This document shows, one piece after another, positions 15,155 through 23,991 of a stretch of DNA of 40,059 nucleotides. This DNA is from Clostridia bacterium (lineage in GTDB: Bacteria > Bacillota > Clostridia > Peptostreptococcales > JAAYPU01). The translations under genes and the position numbers were made by a program. The notes under the pieces are model-generated. The model did not search any database and was not told the DNA's origin. It was given only the letters and a program-made list of their open reading frames with translations. Position 1 is the stretch's first letter; each line of letters opens with the position of its first letter. The stretch spans positions 1 to 40,059 of the forward strand of contig JADQBM010000035.1 of the NCBI GenBank assembly GCA_016278615.1. The letters run 5' to 3'.

Positions 15155-16060
15155 ATGAAAAAACTTCTTTTATGCTTAGTTCTGACCATTACCCTGATTT
15201 ACTTTAGTGGATGTACCACAAAAATTATAGAGGATTCAAAACCGAACATTGCAGTTTCCATCATACCCCAGGAATCTTTTGTGAAAGCAGTGGGAGGCGA
15301 CTTGGTCCATGTCACTACTATGATTCCACCAGGGAATAGCCCAACAAATTATCAGCCTACACCTATGCAAATAATTGATTTTAGTGAAGCTGATTTGTAT
15401 TTTACAATAGGTGTACCTGCAGAACAAGCTAATATTCTTCCAAAGGCATTGGACCTGAATAAAGACATAAAAATTGTTTCGTTAGCTGATAAAACAGCTG
15501 CCGTTTATCCCCATCGGGTCTTAACAGAGGAAGATTCAGATGAAGAAGGTCCTCATACCAGCCATACTCATGTTGGTACAGACCCTCACATTTGGCTCTC
15601 CCCTAAGCGTGTTATGGTTATGATTGATGCCATTAAAGATGAATTGATTTTATTAGATTCTGAAAACAAATCCATTTATGAAAAAAATGCTGCAGACTAC
15701 ATCGCCCAACTTAAATCAGTTGATAATGAAATTGTAAAAGCATTAAGCAATCTTAATCAAAAATCTTTTATTATCTACCACCCCGCTTTCGGATATTTTG
15801 CCGATGATTATGGCCTTGAAATGGTTACCATAGAAGCGGATGGTAAAGAAACCACTTTAAAACGAATTCAAGATGTTATTAACTATGCGAGAAGTGAAAA
15901 TATAAAAGTTGTTTTTTATCAAGAAGAATTTGATGGCCATCAAGCGGAAATCATTGCAAATGAAATTGGCGGCGCAACAATCCAGGTCGCTCCATTATCT
16001 CCTGATTACATAGAAAATTTAAAGTCCATAACAGATACTTTTAAAGAAGTTCTGCAATGA
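15155..16060 (+). CDS. ZnuA-like metal ABC transporter substrate-binding lipoprotein (orphan)
   Basis: A protein of 301 residues with a lipoprotein signal (MKKLLLCLVLTITLIYFSGC; lipobox FSGC, Cys20). It belongs to the cluster 9 (ZnuA/PsaA) family: 'VVFYQEEFDGHQAEIIANE' and 'VAPLSPDYIENL' near the end, an acidic/His-rich loop 'EEDSDEEGPHTSHTHVGTD', then 'DPHIWLSP', and 'YHPAFGYFADDYGLEM'. The first canonical ligand loop (xDPHxYEPTP) reads GNSPTNYQPTP, so the first His is replaced; this variant also occurs in a subgroup of the family. No ATPase or permease gene is adjacent. Zn or Mn is the likely ligand. It shares a transcript with the upstream prenyltransferase gene. Confidence 0.88.
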   Translation: MKKLLLCLVLTITLIYFSGCTTKIIEDSKPNIAVSIIPQESFVKAVGGDLVHVTTMIPPGNSPTNYQPTPMQIIDFSEADLYFTIGVPAEQANILPKALDLNKDIKIVSLADKTAAVYPHRVLTEEDSDEEGPHTSHTHVGTDPHIWLSPKRVMVMIDAIKDELILLDSENKSIYEKNAADYIAQLKSVDNEIVKALSNLNQKSFIIYHPAFGYFADDYGLEMVTIEADGKETTLKRIQDVINYARSENIKVVFYQEEFDGHQAEIIANEIGGATIQVAPLSPDYIENLKSITDTFKEVLQ

Positions 16061-16248
16061 AGTGAGCCCCATCAGTGGGAGGTTCAAACTCTCCACTGAT
16101 GGCAAGACGAACAACATGGGCGAAGCCCATTCCATCACAGTTGTGATACTGTCCGTTTTACCATTACAGCTAAAGCTGTGGTAATTTAGCAGCTCTTGAT
16201 CTCTCCACCTATAGAGGCGGGAGTCTTAGAGCTGTTTAATGAGATAAA
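16061..16248 (-). ncRNA. Structured RNA-like element, copy 1 (HEARO/OMEGA-like candidate)
   Basis: It fills the whole gap between the ZnuA-like gene and uvrA. Read on the minus strand it begins TTTATCTCATTAAACAGCTC. Its parts are a closing stem CAGCTCT/AGAGCTG (16228-16234 with 16190-16196) enclosing an inner hairpin with loop CTAT; a variable hairpin ACC-ACAGC-TTTA-GCTGT-aat-GGT (16160-16182); the motif AAAACGGACAG (16149-16159); a stem ATCACA/TGTGAT; a hairpin ATGGGC-TTC-GCCCAT (16116-16130); and a long terminal hairpin CCATCAGTGG/CCACTGATGG (16069-16102). A second copy at 39937 shares 63 of the first 66 positions and differs in the variable hairpin. There is no open frame. The length (188) and layout resemble HEARO/IscB-type omega RNAs or IS605-type ends; no alignment was possible. 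Confidence 0.6.
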
Positions 16249-16253
16249 GCAGT

Positions 16254-19139
16254 TTAACCAATATCATTTTTTATAACAGACACGCCAGATTCTTCAGCAT
16301 GAGAATGTTTCTTTAACACCTTTTCAAGGAATTGTCCTGTATAGGAAGCTTCACACGCCGTTATTTCTTCTGGCGTTCCTTTTGCAATCACAGTGCCTCC
16401 TCTATAGCCGCCATCAGGGCCTAAATCAATGATATAATCGCTCACTTTTATAACATCTAAATTATGTTCTATAACAATAACTGTATTGCCACCTTCTACT
16501 AATTTATCCAAGACCGAAATAAGCTTATTCACATCTTCGAAATGCAAACCCGTTGTAGGCTCATCTAAGATATAAAGCGTCTTCCCTGTGCTTCTTTTAC
16601 TCAATTCAGATGCTAATTTTATTCTTTGTGCTTCTCCACCAGAAAGTTGAGTGGATGGCTGTCCAAGTCTGATATAGCCCAATCCCACCTCGAAAAGTGT
16701 TTGCAGCTTTCTGGTAATAACAGGTATGTTTTTAAAAAAATCCAAAGCTTCTTCAACAGTCATATCAAGGACTTCATAGATGTTCTTACCTTTGTACTTA
16801 ACTTCTAAGGTCTCTCGATTATACCTCTTTCCTTTACAGACTTCACATGGTACATAAACATCTGGAAGAAAGTGCATTTCAATTTTTATAATACCATCCC
16901 CACTGCAGGCTTCACAACGTCCACCTTTAACATTAAAACTAAACCGTCCTTTGCTGTACCCTCTCATCTTTGATTCAGGCAGCTGCGTAAACAAGTCGCG
17001 AATATGTGTAAATACGCCAGTATAGGTGGCTGGATTGGATCGTGGCGTTCTACCAATAGGAGATTGGTCGATATCAACAATTTTATCAATGTGCTCAACA
17101 CCTTCAATGGACTCATGTTTTCCCGGTCTCATTTTAGATCGATTGATTGTAGCCGCCAAACTTTTATAAAGAATCTCGTTAACCAAACTACTCTTCCCTG
17201 AACCCGATACACCTGTTACACAAGTGAAAACACCTAAGGGGAAATCCACTTGAATGTCTTTAAGGTTATTCTCCTGAGCCCCTTTAATTGTAATCTGTTT
17301 TCCGTTGGGTTTTCTCCGCTCTTGTGGTATGTTTACTATCCTATCGCCTCTTAAATATTGCCCTGTGATGGATTCTTTACATGCTTTGATTTCTTCTATG
17401 GTTCCTTCAGCAATAACCTCTCCACCATGAGCCCCCGCACCTAACCCCATATCAATAACATGATCTGATGCATACATGGTATCCTCATCATGTTCAACAA
17501 TAAGAAGTGTATTCCCTAAATCCGTAAGGTTTCTTAAAGTTTTCAACAATTTTTCATTATCCTTCTGGTGAAGTCCTATGCTGGGCTCATCCAGTATATA
17601 CAACACACCTACCAGTTTTGATCCTATTTGCGTCGCCAATCTAATCCTCTGAGATTCCCCACCTGATAAAGTCCCCGACGAGCGAGACAAAGTCAGATAG
17701 TCCAATCCCACATCCACTAAAAACTCTAATCTGCTTCTAATTTCTTTGATAATTTGATAGGCAATAAGTTGCTGTTTTTCAGTGAGTATCAATCGGTCTA
17801 TAAAGATCAGTGACTCTCGAACAGACATATCTGCAAATTTTGAGATGTCAATATCCCCTATGGTTACAGCTAATACTTGCGGCTTTAATCGCCTTCCTGA
17901 GCATTCATTACAGGCTTTCAAGCTCATGAAGTCTTCAATCTTTCCTCTGATGTAATCGGAATTTGTTTCTCTATATCTTCTCTCAAGATTGTTTACAACG
18001 CCCTCAAAAGCCTGATTTACAAAAGATTTATATCCACCGCCCTTGCTTTCATAGTAATATTTGAGTTTCTTTTCTTTTGTACCAAAGAGGAGCTCCTGAA
18101 TAAACTTCTGAGGCAAATTTTCAACAGGTTCCTCTAAATTAACCTTATGGGCTTCTGCCAAAGAGGAAATTATTCTATGATAGTAACCCCCTTCCTCCAT
18201 AGAAGAAAAAATCGTACCCAATGCCCCTCCGTTAATACTGAGCCGTTTATCTGTAATCACCAATTCAGGATCTATTTTTTGAATAAAGCCTAAACCATTA
18301 CATTCAGTGCAAGCACCAAAGGGACTGTTAAAAGAAAACATTCTTGGTTCCAATTCCTCGATACTAATTCCGTGTTCAGGACAGGCAAATTTTGTGCTAA
18401 AAAGCAAGTCCTCTTCAGCTTGTATCTTATTAATGATAACCAATCCTTCTGCATGATTTAGAGCCGTTTCAATTGAATCCGTCAACCGGGTAGCAATACC
18501 TTCTTTAACTATAATTCTATCCACTACAATTTCTATAGTATGTTTAAAGGTTTTTTCCAGTTTGATTTCTTCCTCATTGATATCATAAATTTCGCCGTCA
18601 ATCCTGACTCTTGTGAAGCCCTCTTTCCTTACACGGGCCAGAACCTTTTCGTGCTCACCCTTACGTCCTCTGACAACTGGAGAAAGTATCTGAATCCTTG
18701 TTCCTTCATCTAACTCCAATACTTTATCAACAATTTGGTCAACTGTTTGCTGTGTTATCTCTCTTCCACAAACAGGACAATGGGGTATACCAATTCGAGC
18801 ATACATAAGGCGTAGATAGTCATATATCTCAGTAACAGTTCCCACCGTGGAACGAGGATTCTTATTGGTGGTTTTTTGGTCAATAGAAATAGCAGGTGAA
18901 AGTCCCTCTATATATTCTACATTGGGCTTTTCCATTTGCCCTAAAAACTGTCGTGCATAAGCCGAAAGACTTTCTACATATCTTCTCTGCCCCTCTGCAT
19001 AAATGGTATCAAAGGCCAAAGAAGATTTTCCCGAGCCACTAAGCCCAGTAATAACCACCAGTTTATCCCTTGGGATTCTTACATCAATATTCTTCAAATT
19101 ATGCTCTTTTGCACCTTTTATATATATATCTTTAGCCAT
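16254..19139 (-). CDS. uvrA: Excinuclease ABC subunit A
   Basis: A protein of 961 residues, full length. It contains two ABC ATPase modules: Walker A '[17 protein letters not shown]' (about 31-47) and '[16 protein letters not shown]' in the second half, with signatures '[20 protein letters not shown]' and '[18 protein letters not shown]'. Zinc-finger cysteines are seen in 'CPVCG', 'CTECNGLGF', 'CNECSGRRL', '[14 protein letters not shown]' and '[10 protein letters not shown]'. It detects DNA damage with UvrB in nucleotide excision repair. It is transcribed after uvrB from the SOS-type promoter near 21491-21529. Its stop codon lies immediately before the structured element at 16061-16248. Confidence 0.98.
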   Translation of the reverse strand: MAKDIYIKGAKEHNLKNIDVRIPRDKLVVITGLSGSGKSSLAFDTIYAEGQRRYVESLSAYARQFLGQMEKPNVEYIEGLSPAISIDQKTTNKNPRSTVGTVTEIYDYLRLMYARIGIPHCPVCGREITQQTVDQIVDKVLELDEGTRIQILSPVVRGRKGEHEKVLARVRKEGFTRVRIDGEIYDINEEEIKLEKTFKHTIEIVVDRIIVKEGIATRLTDSIETALNHAEGLVIINKIQAEEDLLFSTKFACPEHGISIEELEPRMFSFNSPFGACTECNGLGFIQKIDPELVITDKRLSINGGALGTIFSSMEEGGYYHRIISSLAEAHKVNLEEPVENLPQKFIQELLFGTKEKKLKYYYESKGGGYKSFVNQAFEGVVNNLERRYRETNSDYIRGKIEDFMSLKACNECSGRRLKPQVLAVTIGDIDISKFADMSVRESLIFIDRLILTEKQQLIAYQIIKEIRSRLEFLVDVGLDYLTLSRSSGTLSGGESQRIRLATQIGSKLVGVLYILDEPSIGLHQKDNEKLLKTLRNLTDLGNTLLIVEHDEDTMYASDHVIDMGLGAGAHGGEVIAEGTIEEIKACKESITGQYLRGDRIVNIPQERRKPNGKQITIKGAQENNLKDIQVDFPLGVFTCVTGVSGSGKSSLVNEILYKSLAATINRSKMRPGKHESIEGVEHIDKIVDIDQSPIGRTPRSNPATYTGVFTHIRDLFTQLPESKMRGYSKGRFSFNVKGGRCEACSGDGIIKIEMHFLPDVYVPCEVCKGKRYNRETLEVKYKGKNIYEVLDMTVEEALDFFKNIPVITRKLQTLFEVGLGYIRLGQPSTQLSGGEAQRIKLASELSKRSTGKTLYILDEPTTGLHFEDVNKLISVLDKLVEGGNTVIVIEHNLDVIKVSDYIIDLGPDGGYRGGTVIAKGTPEEITACEASYTGQFLEKVLKKHSHAEESGVSVIKNDIG

Positions 19140-19152
19140 AAAAACCTCCGGT

Positions 19153-19295
19153 AGATTGCTGAAGCAATCTGAATTAATAATGAATAATGAATAATGAACA
19201 ATGTCTTATCTTTTATCTGTCTTCCTGTCTTACGGACAACCGCAAGGGTTGTCCCTACATATTCCTTACGGACAACCGCAAGGGTTGTCCCTACA
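19153..19295. repeat. uvrB-uvrA spacer: hairpin, AATGAAT array and two GTAGGG-family palindromes
   Basis: GATTGCTGAAGCAATC (19153-19168) is followed by TAATGAATAATGAATAATGA, then two copies of TACGGACAACCGCAAGGGTT + GTCCCTACA (19231-19259 and 19267-19295). The second copy runs into the uvrB coding sequence and supplies its TAG stop codon (19291-19293). Confidence 0.85.
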
Positions 19296-21270
19296 GCATC
19301 ATGCTCTTCAGTTCCACTATCTTATCTCTTAATTCTGCTGCCCTTTCAAATTGCAAATTGGTAGCAGCAATTTTCATATCACTTTCAAGTTGAGAAATGA
19401 GTTTTTGCAGTTCTTTTATTGACATTTGTTCTTCTGATCCGTCTACATAGTATTTGTCTTTTTCTTCTGCGGCATGGGTGGCTGCAATAACACCTCTGAC
19501 TTTTTTTACTATGGTTTTAGGCATAATGTGATGTTCTTTATTATATTCTTCCTGAATACCCCTTCTTCTATTGGTCTCTGATATCGCCCGCTTCATAGAT
19601 TCCGTCATTTTATCTGCATACATAATAACTCTTCCATTCACATTTCTTGCAGCACGTCCTATGGTTTGAACCAATGAAGTTTCTGTCCTTAAAAATCCTT
19701 CTTTGTCCGCATCTAAAATAGCGACTAAGGAGACTTCTGGAATATCTAGGCCTTCTCGAAGAAGGTTAATGCCTACGAGAACATCAAATTCACCTAAACG
19801 TAAATCCCTAATGATTTCCACGCGTTCCAATGTATCTATTTCTGAATGCAAGTACCGTACTTTAATACCTGCTTGTTTAAGATAATCTGTTAAGTCTTCG
19901 GACATCTTTTTAGTTAGTGTAGTAATGAAAACTCTTTCCTCATTTGAAATAACTCTATTGATTTCTCCAATGAGATTGTCAATTTGTCCATCTGTTTTTC
20001 TCACTTCGATCTCTGGATCGAGTAACCCTGTAGGGCGAATAATCTGTTCTACTATGATGCCATTGCTTTCATTTTTCTCATAAAGTGTAGGCGTCGCACT
20101 GACGTATACAGTCTGATTGATGAGCCCCTTGAATTCATCAAATGCCAGAGGTCTGTTATCCAATGCGGATGGTAGCCTAAATCCATGCTCCACTAAAACT
20201 TCTTTTCGGGACCGGTCACCGGCATGCATGCCTCTGAGCTGTGGTAACATAACATGAGATTCATCAATAATGATTAAGAAATCTTCAGGAAAGTAATCTA
20301 TAAGTGTATAGGGTCGCGTTCCAGGAGTCAGCCCATTTAAATGTCTCGAATAGTTTTCAATACCTTTGCACATACCAATTTCTCTTAACATTTCTATATC
20401 ATATCGGGTTCTTTGCTCAATTCTCTGGGCTTCCAAAAGTTTCCCCTTGTCATTAAAGAATTTAATTCTGCTTTCAAGTTCCTCTTCTATATCCACAACC
20501 GCTCGCTCCAGATTGTCTTTTGTAGTAACATAATGGGACGCCGGAAAAATGGATACATGATTTCTCAAACCCAAAATTTCTCCCGTAAGAGTATTGATCT
20601 CTTTTAGGGTCTCGATCTCGTCTCCAAATAATTCTACACGTATGGCACTTTCTGCTCCAGAAGGGTAAATATCTATGGTATCCCCTCTGACCCTAAAAGT
20701 GCTTCGTATGAAGTTAATGTCATTTCGCATATACTGTATGTCCACAAGTTTTTTTATGATCTCTTCTCTACTTTTAACCATACCTGGCCTCAAAGAGAGT
20801 ACCTGATTCTCATAATCAACAGGGCTTCCTAATCCATATATACAAGAAACACTTGCTACAATGACCACATCTCTTCTCTCTGAAAGGGCTGCCGTAGCCG
20901 AGTGCCTCAATTTTTCTATTTCATCATTTATATGAGAATCTTTCTCAATATAAGTATCCGTATGGGGCATATAGGCTTCAGGTTGATAATAATCATAGTA
21001 GCTTACAAAAAACTCAACTGCATTATCCGGAAAAAACTCTTTAAACTCCCCATAAAGCTGAGCTGCAAGCGTCTTATTGTGGGAGATAATCAAAGTAGGC
21101 CTTTGCACTTTTTCAATGACATTAGCCATTGTAAAAGTTTTACCCGACCCTGTTACCCCTAACAGCGTCTGATGCTTTTTGCCCGAAACAATGCCTTCTG
21201 TAAGTTCTGCAATCGCCTGAGGTTGATCCCCCGTAGCTTTATAATCTGAAACAACCCGAAATTCTCCCAT
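19291..21270 (-). CDS. uvrB: Excinuclease ABC subunit B
   Basis: A protein of 659 residues from the ATG at 21270 (AGGGAG upstream; an upstream ATG-equivalent at 21357 adds atypical residues across the leader repeats). Marks: '[12 protein letters not shown]', Walker A GVTGSGKT (38-45), the damage-wedging beta-hairpin '[12 protein letters not shown]', DEAD-like '[17 protein letters not shown]', '[19 protein letters not shown]', 'QTIGRAARN', and a C-terminal UVR motif ('[20 protein letters not shown]') that contacts UvrC. It is first gene of uvrB-uvrA; uvrC is not in the window. The stop codon lies within a dispersed palindromic repeat, so the last residues may have been reshaped by it. Confidence 0.98.
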   Translation of the reverse strand: MGEFRVVSDYKATGDQPQAIAELTEGIVSGKKHQTLLGVTGSGKTFTMANVIEKVQRPTLIISHNKTLAAQLYGEFKEFFPDNAVEFFVSYYDYYQPEAYMPHTDTYIEKDSHINDEIEKLRHSATAALSERRDVVIVASVSCIYGLGSPVDYENQVLSLRPGMVKSREEIIKKLVDIQYMRNDINFIRSTFRVRGDTIDIYPSGAESAIRVELFGDEIETLKEINTLTGEILGLRNHVSIFPASHYVTTKDNLERAVVDIEEELESRIKFFNDKGKLLEAQRIEQRTRYDIEMLREIGMCKGIENYSRHLNGLTPGTRPYTLIDYFPEDFLIIIDESHVMLPQLRGMHAGDRSRKEVLVEHGFRLPSALDNRPLAFDEFKGLINQTVYVSATPTLYEKNESNGIIVEQIIRPTGLLDPEIEVRKTDGQIDNLIGEINRVISNEERVFITTLTKKMSEDLTDYLKQAGIKVRYLHSEIDTLERVEIIRDLRLGEFDVLVGINLLREGLDIPEVSLVAILDADKEGFLRTETSLVQTIGRAARNVNGRVIMYADKMTESMKRAISETNRRRGIQEEYNKEHHIMPKTIVKKVRGVIAATHAAEEKDKYYVDGSEEQMSIKELQKLISQLESDMKIAATNLQFERAAELRDKIVELKSMML

Positions 21271-21294
21271 AAAAATTCTCCCTAGCAAATTGAG

Positions 21295-21464
21295 TGTTGA
21301 GTTTAAATAGACTCCTTCGGAGTAGTTTAAGTTTAAACTGTAGATTTTGTGAAACAAAATCTACCATAACACTTACACTTCAACGTACTTATTACTTAAA
21401 CTTCAACTTACTCTTTTCTTACACTTACCTTTTACGGGCAGGCGCAAGGCCCGCCCCTACAGTT
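21295..21464. repeat. uvrB leader repeats: hairpins, AAGTTTAAG units, GTAGGG palindrome
   Basis: ACTCCTTCGGAGT (about 21311-21323); a perfect 11-bp hairpin GTAGATTTTGT-GAA-ACAAAATCTAC (21340-21364); CTTACACTTCAACG-like hexamer-derived sequence; and a GC-rich palindrome TACGGGCAGGCGCAAGGCCC, GCCCCTACA (21433-21461). All would lie in a uvrB leader of about 200 bases. Confidence 0.75.
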
Positions 21465-21490
21465 TCTACTTATAATTCTATCCCATTGGT

Positions 21491-21529
21491 ATTATATCAT
21501 ATGAAAAAAAATATGCAAACATATGTTCT
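21491..21529 (-). promoter_or_regulatory. SOS-type promoter of uvrBA with DinR/LexA box
   Basis: On the minus strand AGAACATATGTTTG (21516-21529) fits the Gram-positive SOS box CGAACRNRYGTTYG at 13 of 14 positions. It overlaps a -35 TTGCAT (21513-21518), followed by 16 bases and a perfect TATAAT (21491-21496). Repressor binding there would block polymerase. Confidence 0.78.
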
Positions 21530-21660
21530 TATTTTTCTTACAATAGGAACTTTTGCACATGAAATATAACATTGCTTTAAAAAAATGTCAAGGAATGTAT
21601 CCTGATATTCACATGGTATGTTTTAGGGTGGATTTGAAATTTATGATTATTTAATAAAAA

Positions 21661-21754
21661 AGTGGCTAACGCCACTCCGGTATGGAACCCTATGGTTCCC
21701 TTCGGCGCTGCACCCTCCTTAATCGGCAAAGGAGTATCCCCTCTGCACTCCCCC
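21661..21754. other. GC-rich hairpin-dense intergenic element of unknown family
   Basis: On the minus strand: GGGGGAGTGCAGAGGGG, ACTCCTTTGCCGATTAAGGA, GGGTGCAGCGCCGAAG, then GGAACC-ATAG-GGTTCC, then GTGGC-GTTA-GCCAC directly followed by TTTTTT. The last hairpin plus T-run would terminate transcription on the minus strand. GC content is far above its surroundings. It lies between the 5'-nucleotidase terminator and the uvrB promoter, so it is not needed by either gene. No open frame was found, and I could not match it to a riboswitch class. Confidence 0.6.
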
Positions 21755-21759
21755 TTTTT

Positions 21760-21793
21760 TATATAATAGAAAATCGATATTTCCTATTATATA
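21760..21793. repeat. AT-rich inverted repeat
   Basis: TATATAATAG and CTATTATATA flank a 14-base centre, linking the GC-rich element to the nucleotidase terminator. Confidence 0.6.
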
Positions 21794-21817
21794 AAAAAGC
21801 GGCAGATTTCCTGCCGC
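21793..21817 (-). terminator. Terminator of the 5'-nucleotidase gene
   Basis: Stem GCGGCAG/CTGCCGC with a short loop (21799-21817) is followed on the minus strand by TTTTTT. It lies about 38 bases after the stop codon. Confidence 0.9.
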
Positions 21818-21854
21818 AATGTTTCTGATACTTTTCAATTATGGTGAGTTGGAT

Positions 21855-23585
21855 TTATGGAACCAATATTTCCTGTCCTGGGAAAATGAGATGTGCATTT
21901 TCTATGTTATTGAACTTTGCAAGCTCTTGCCAAGCCATCTCAAATTTTTCAGCTATTTTCCATAAAACGTCTCCTGAAACAACAACATACGTTCGAACAG
22001 CATCTGATACTGGCTTAGACGATGGAGCTGGCTCGGGTTCTTCTTCTATCACTGGCTCTGCCTCAACTAATTCAATGACGCTCATTCTACCATCAACAGT
22101 TATGTCGACTTCTTCTTGAGCTGAGATATATTCTATGAGTGCTTCGTCAAGTGCCATATATTCGTTGACAGTTTCTTTATCAGCAAACATAGTATAATTA
22201 TCTCCTCCAGCTGCCATAAAATCATTTGTTGCAACTACATATTCTTTATCTAAATCAAGAGGTTGCCCTCCTACCTGAATATTTACGACTCTATCTGCTG
22301 CGTCTCTATTAAGATCGATTGTATATGTAATGCCTGAAACCTGAGAGAAAGAACCTGCTGATTCTGGATATGCGGACAACCCATGTTCTAAGGCAGCCTT
22401 GATATCAGCACCGGTTAAGCTTTTAGTAACAATGTAATTACCGAAGGGAAGTACAGTAATAACATCTCCTTTTGTTATCTCTCCAACATCTATAGATGCC
22501 CTTATGCCACCTCCATTAGTTATGGCTGCATCGGCATCTGTGAGTGCTATCATGGCATCCGTTATTAAATTTCCAAGATTTGTTTCTTTTGTTCTTGCGT
22601 CTGCCCTTTCTCCATCAAGCTTTACAATAGTGCTTCCAATTACCTCTGAAAGGATTTCTTCTTGTTCCGCTTTAATAGAATCTATAGTAGCCAATAAGTC
22701 TACATCATCTTCATATGCTGCTGCTCCTTCTTTTGTAACAAGTCTAGCGCTAAAGGCTATATCATCATCTTGAACTTCAATATCTACAAAACCAAGATTC
22801 TTATCATATTCACCTGCACTTACTATGAGTGTATCTCCTACAAGTAAGCCTTCTTCATAAACTGAATGACTATGTCCATCTACGATCAAATCAATTCCTT
22901 CAACCTGTTCAGCAACCAGTTGACTTGTAATTTCAGTCTCTTCGTCGTTTCCAAGATGTGCTAAAGCAATTACGATATCTGCTTTACCTTCAAGCTCAGC
23001 GACCATTTCTTCTGCAGCCTCAATAGGATCTACAAATTCAAGACCTACTACATTATCAGGATGTGTCTTATAAGTTGTTTCAGGGGTGGTCAATCCAAAA
23101 ATTGCTATTTTAACATCGTCAATTTCTTTAATAACATAAGGTGCTATAAAATCAGTATGATCTGATTTTTTGATGTTAGCAGAGATGATATCAAAATTTG
23201 CTAAATCTCTTAAGGCTATTAACCTATCCTGCCCATAATTAAAGTCATGATTTCCAGGAACCATTACATCATATCCAATATCATTCATTAGTTTTACGAT
23301 ACTCTCTCCTTCAACAAGTGTTGCAAAAGTAGTACCATGAAGCGCGTCTCCTGCATCAAGGACCAATACATTTGGATTTTGAGTTTTAGCATCTTTAATA
23401 ATAGATGCTATCCGCGGAAATCCCATTCCATCATAAGCACCTTCAGAAACTCTGGCATGCATATCATTGGTATGAATAATGGTGATAACTTTTGGGGTTG
23501 ATTCTCCTTCTGCAAATACAACTAAGGTGCTCAATAACAACATCAGGCATAATACGATTACAGCAGTTCTTTTCATTTTCCTCAT
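21855..23585 (-). CDS. Secreted 5'-nucleotidase / metallophosphoesterase with LysM domain
   Basis: A protein of 576 residues. It has a signal peptide (MRKMKRTAVIVLCLMLLLST..VVFAEG), a metallophosphatase domain (about 35-280: 'HTNDMHA', 'DAGDALHGTT', 'GNHDFNYGQD', 'GHSHSVYEEG'), a 5'-nucleotidase C-terminal domain (about 310-475: 'NLGNLITDAMIA', 'NGGGIRA', 'VLPFGNYIV', 'AAGGDNYTMF'), and an acidic/Pro linker before a single C-terminal LysM ('YVVVSGDVLWKIAEKF', 'NNIENAHLIFPGQEI'). It dephosphorylates extracellular nucleotides; the LysM holds it to peptidoglycan instead of a sortase or SLH anchor. The ATG at 23585 has AAGGAGAG upstream. It is monocistronic. Confidence 0.93.
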   Translation of the reverse strand: MRKMKRTAVIVLCLMLLLSTLVVFAEGESTPKVITIIHTNDMHARVSEGAYDGMGFPRIASIIKDAKTQNPNVLVLDAGDALHGTTFATLVEGESIVKLMNDIGYDVMVPGNHDFNYGQDRLIALRDLANFDIISANIKKSDHTDFIAPYVIKEIDDVKIAIFGLTTPETTYKTHPDNVVGLEFVDPIEAAEEMVAELEGKADIVIALAHLGNDEETEITSQLVAEQVEGIDLIVDGHSHSVYEEGLLVGDTLIVSAGEYDKNLGFVDIEVQDDDIAFSARLVTKEGAAAYEDDVDLLATIDSIKAEQEEILSEVIGSTIVKLDGERADARTKETNLGNLITDAMIALTDADAAITNGGGIRASIDVGEITKGDVITVLPFGNYIVTKSLTGADIKAALEHGLSAYPESAGSFSQVSGITYTIDLNRDAADRVVNIQVGGQPLDLDKEYVVATNDFMAAGGDNYTMFADKETVNEYMALDEALIEYISAQEEVDITVDGRMSVIELVEAEPVIEEEPEPAPSSKPVSDAVRTYVVVSGDVLWKIAEKFEMAWQELAKFNNIENAHLIFPGQEILVP

Positions 23586-23689
23586 AATTGTTCTCTCCTT
23601 ATTCAATTTTTTTAATGTGAATTTAAGATTTTTCAGTTTAATGATAATAGTTTGTAGAATAGCTATGATGAAATTTTTAGTAATTAGAA

Positions 23690-23718
23690 TTGTATTTTAA
23701 TTAAAATACTGGTATGAT
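23690..23718 (+). promoter_or_regulatory. Promoter of tRNA-Gly
   Basis: TTGTAT (23690-23695), 17 bases, TATGAT (23713-23718). The start point would fall just before the mature 5' end at 23731. Confidence 0.7.
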
Positions 23719-23730
23719 GTTTCTTATAAT

Positions 23731-23804
23731 GCGGGTGTAGCTTAATGGTAAAGCGTCGGCTTCCCAAGCCGGTAACGTGGGTTCGATTCCCATCATCCGC
23801 TCCA
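23731..23804 (+). tRNA. tRNA-Gly (anticodon CCC)
   Basis: Complete cloverleaf with encoded CCA. The acceptor stem is GCGGGTG/CATCCGC, the D arm GCTT..AAGC, and the anticodon stem TCGGC/GCCGG around the loop TTCCCAA (anticodon CCC at 23763-23765). The T arm is GTGGG-TTCGATT-CCCAT, and the discriminator is T. A run of T (23805-23813) follows directly and terminates transcription. It is a single-gene unit with its own promoter, lying between two minus-strand genes. It reads GGG codons, a rare codon class in low-GC genomes. Confidence 0.95.
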
Positions 23805-23928
23805 TTTTTTTTTCTTATGATGAATTAATCATATCATATTCCAGCCATGTTTTTCCATATTAAATATAAAATTCATATATCTAAATATATGAAAAGAAAA
23901 ATAAAAAACTAGTCTCTAACAATTTTAA

Positions 23929-23956
23929 AGAGGATTTTGCTTTCGCAAAATCCTCT
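23929..23956 (-). terminator. Terminator of the S41 peptidase gene
   Basis: Perfect 12-bp stem AGAGGATTTTGC/GCAAAATCCTCT with a four-base loop, followed on the minus strand by TTTAAAATT. It belongs to the GATTTTG/CAAAATC hairpin family. Confidence 0.75.
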
Positions 23957-23991
23957 AATTATTATCCTTATCTTTTCATCTCAATCAATTA

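Noticed and set aside
21661-21754. Lysine, glycine or cobalamin riboswitch
   Set aside because: Short stretches (GCCGAAG) recall these classes, but the full conserved cores are absent and no suitable gene follows.
23731-23804. tRNA-Gly as attachment site of an integrated island
   Set aside because: No integrase, no duplicated tRNA 3' end and no phage-like genes in the flanking sequence.
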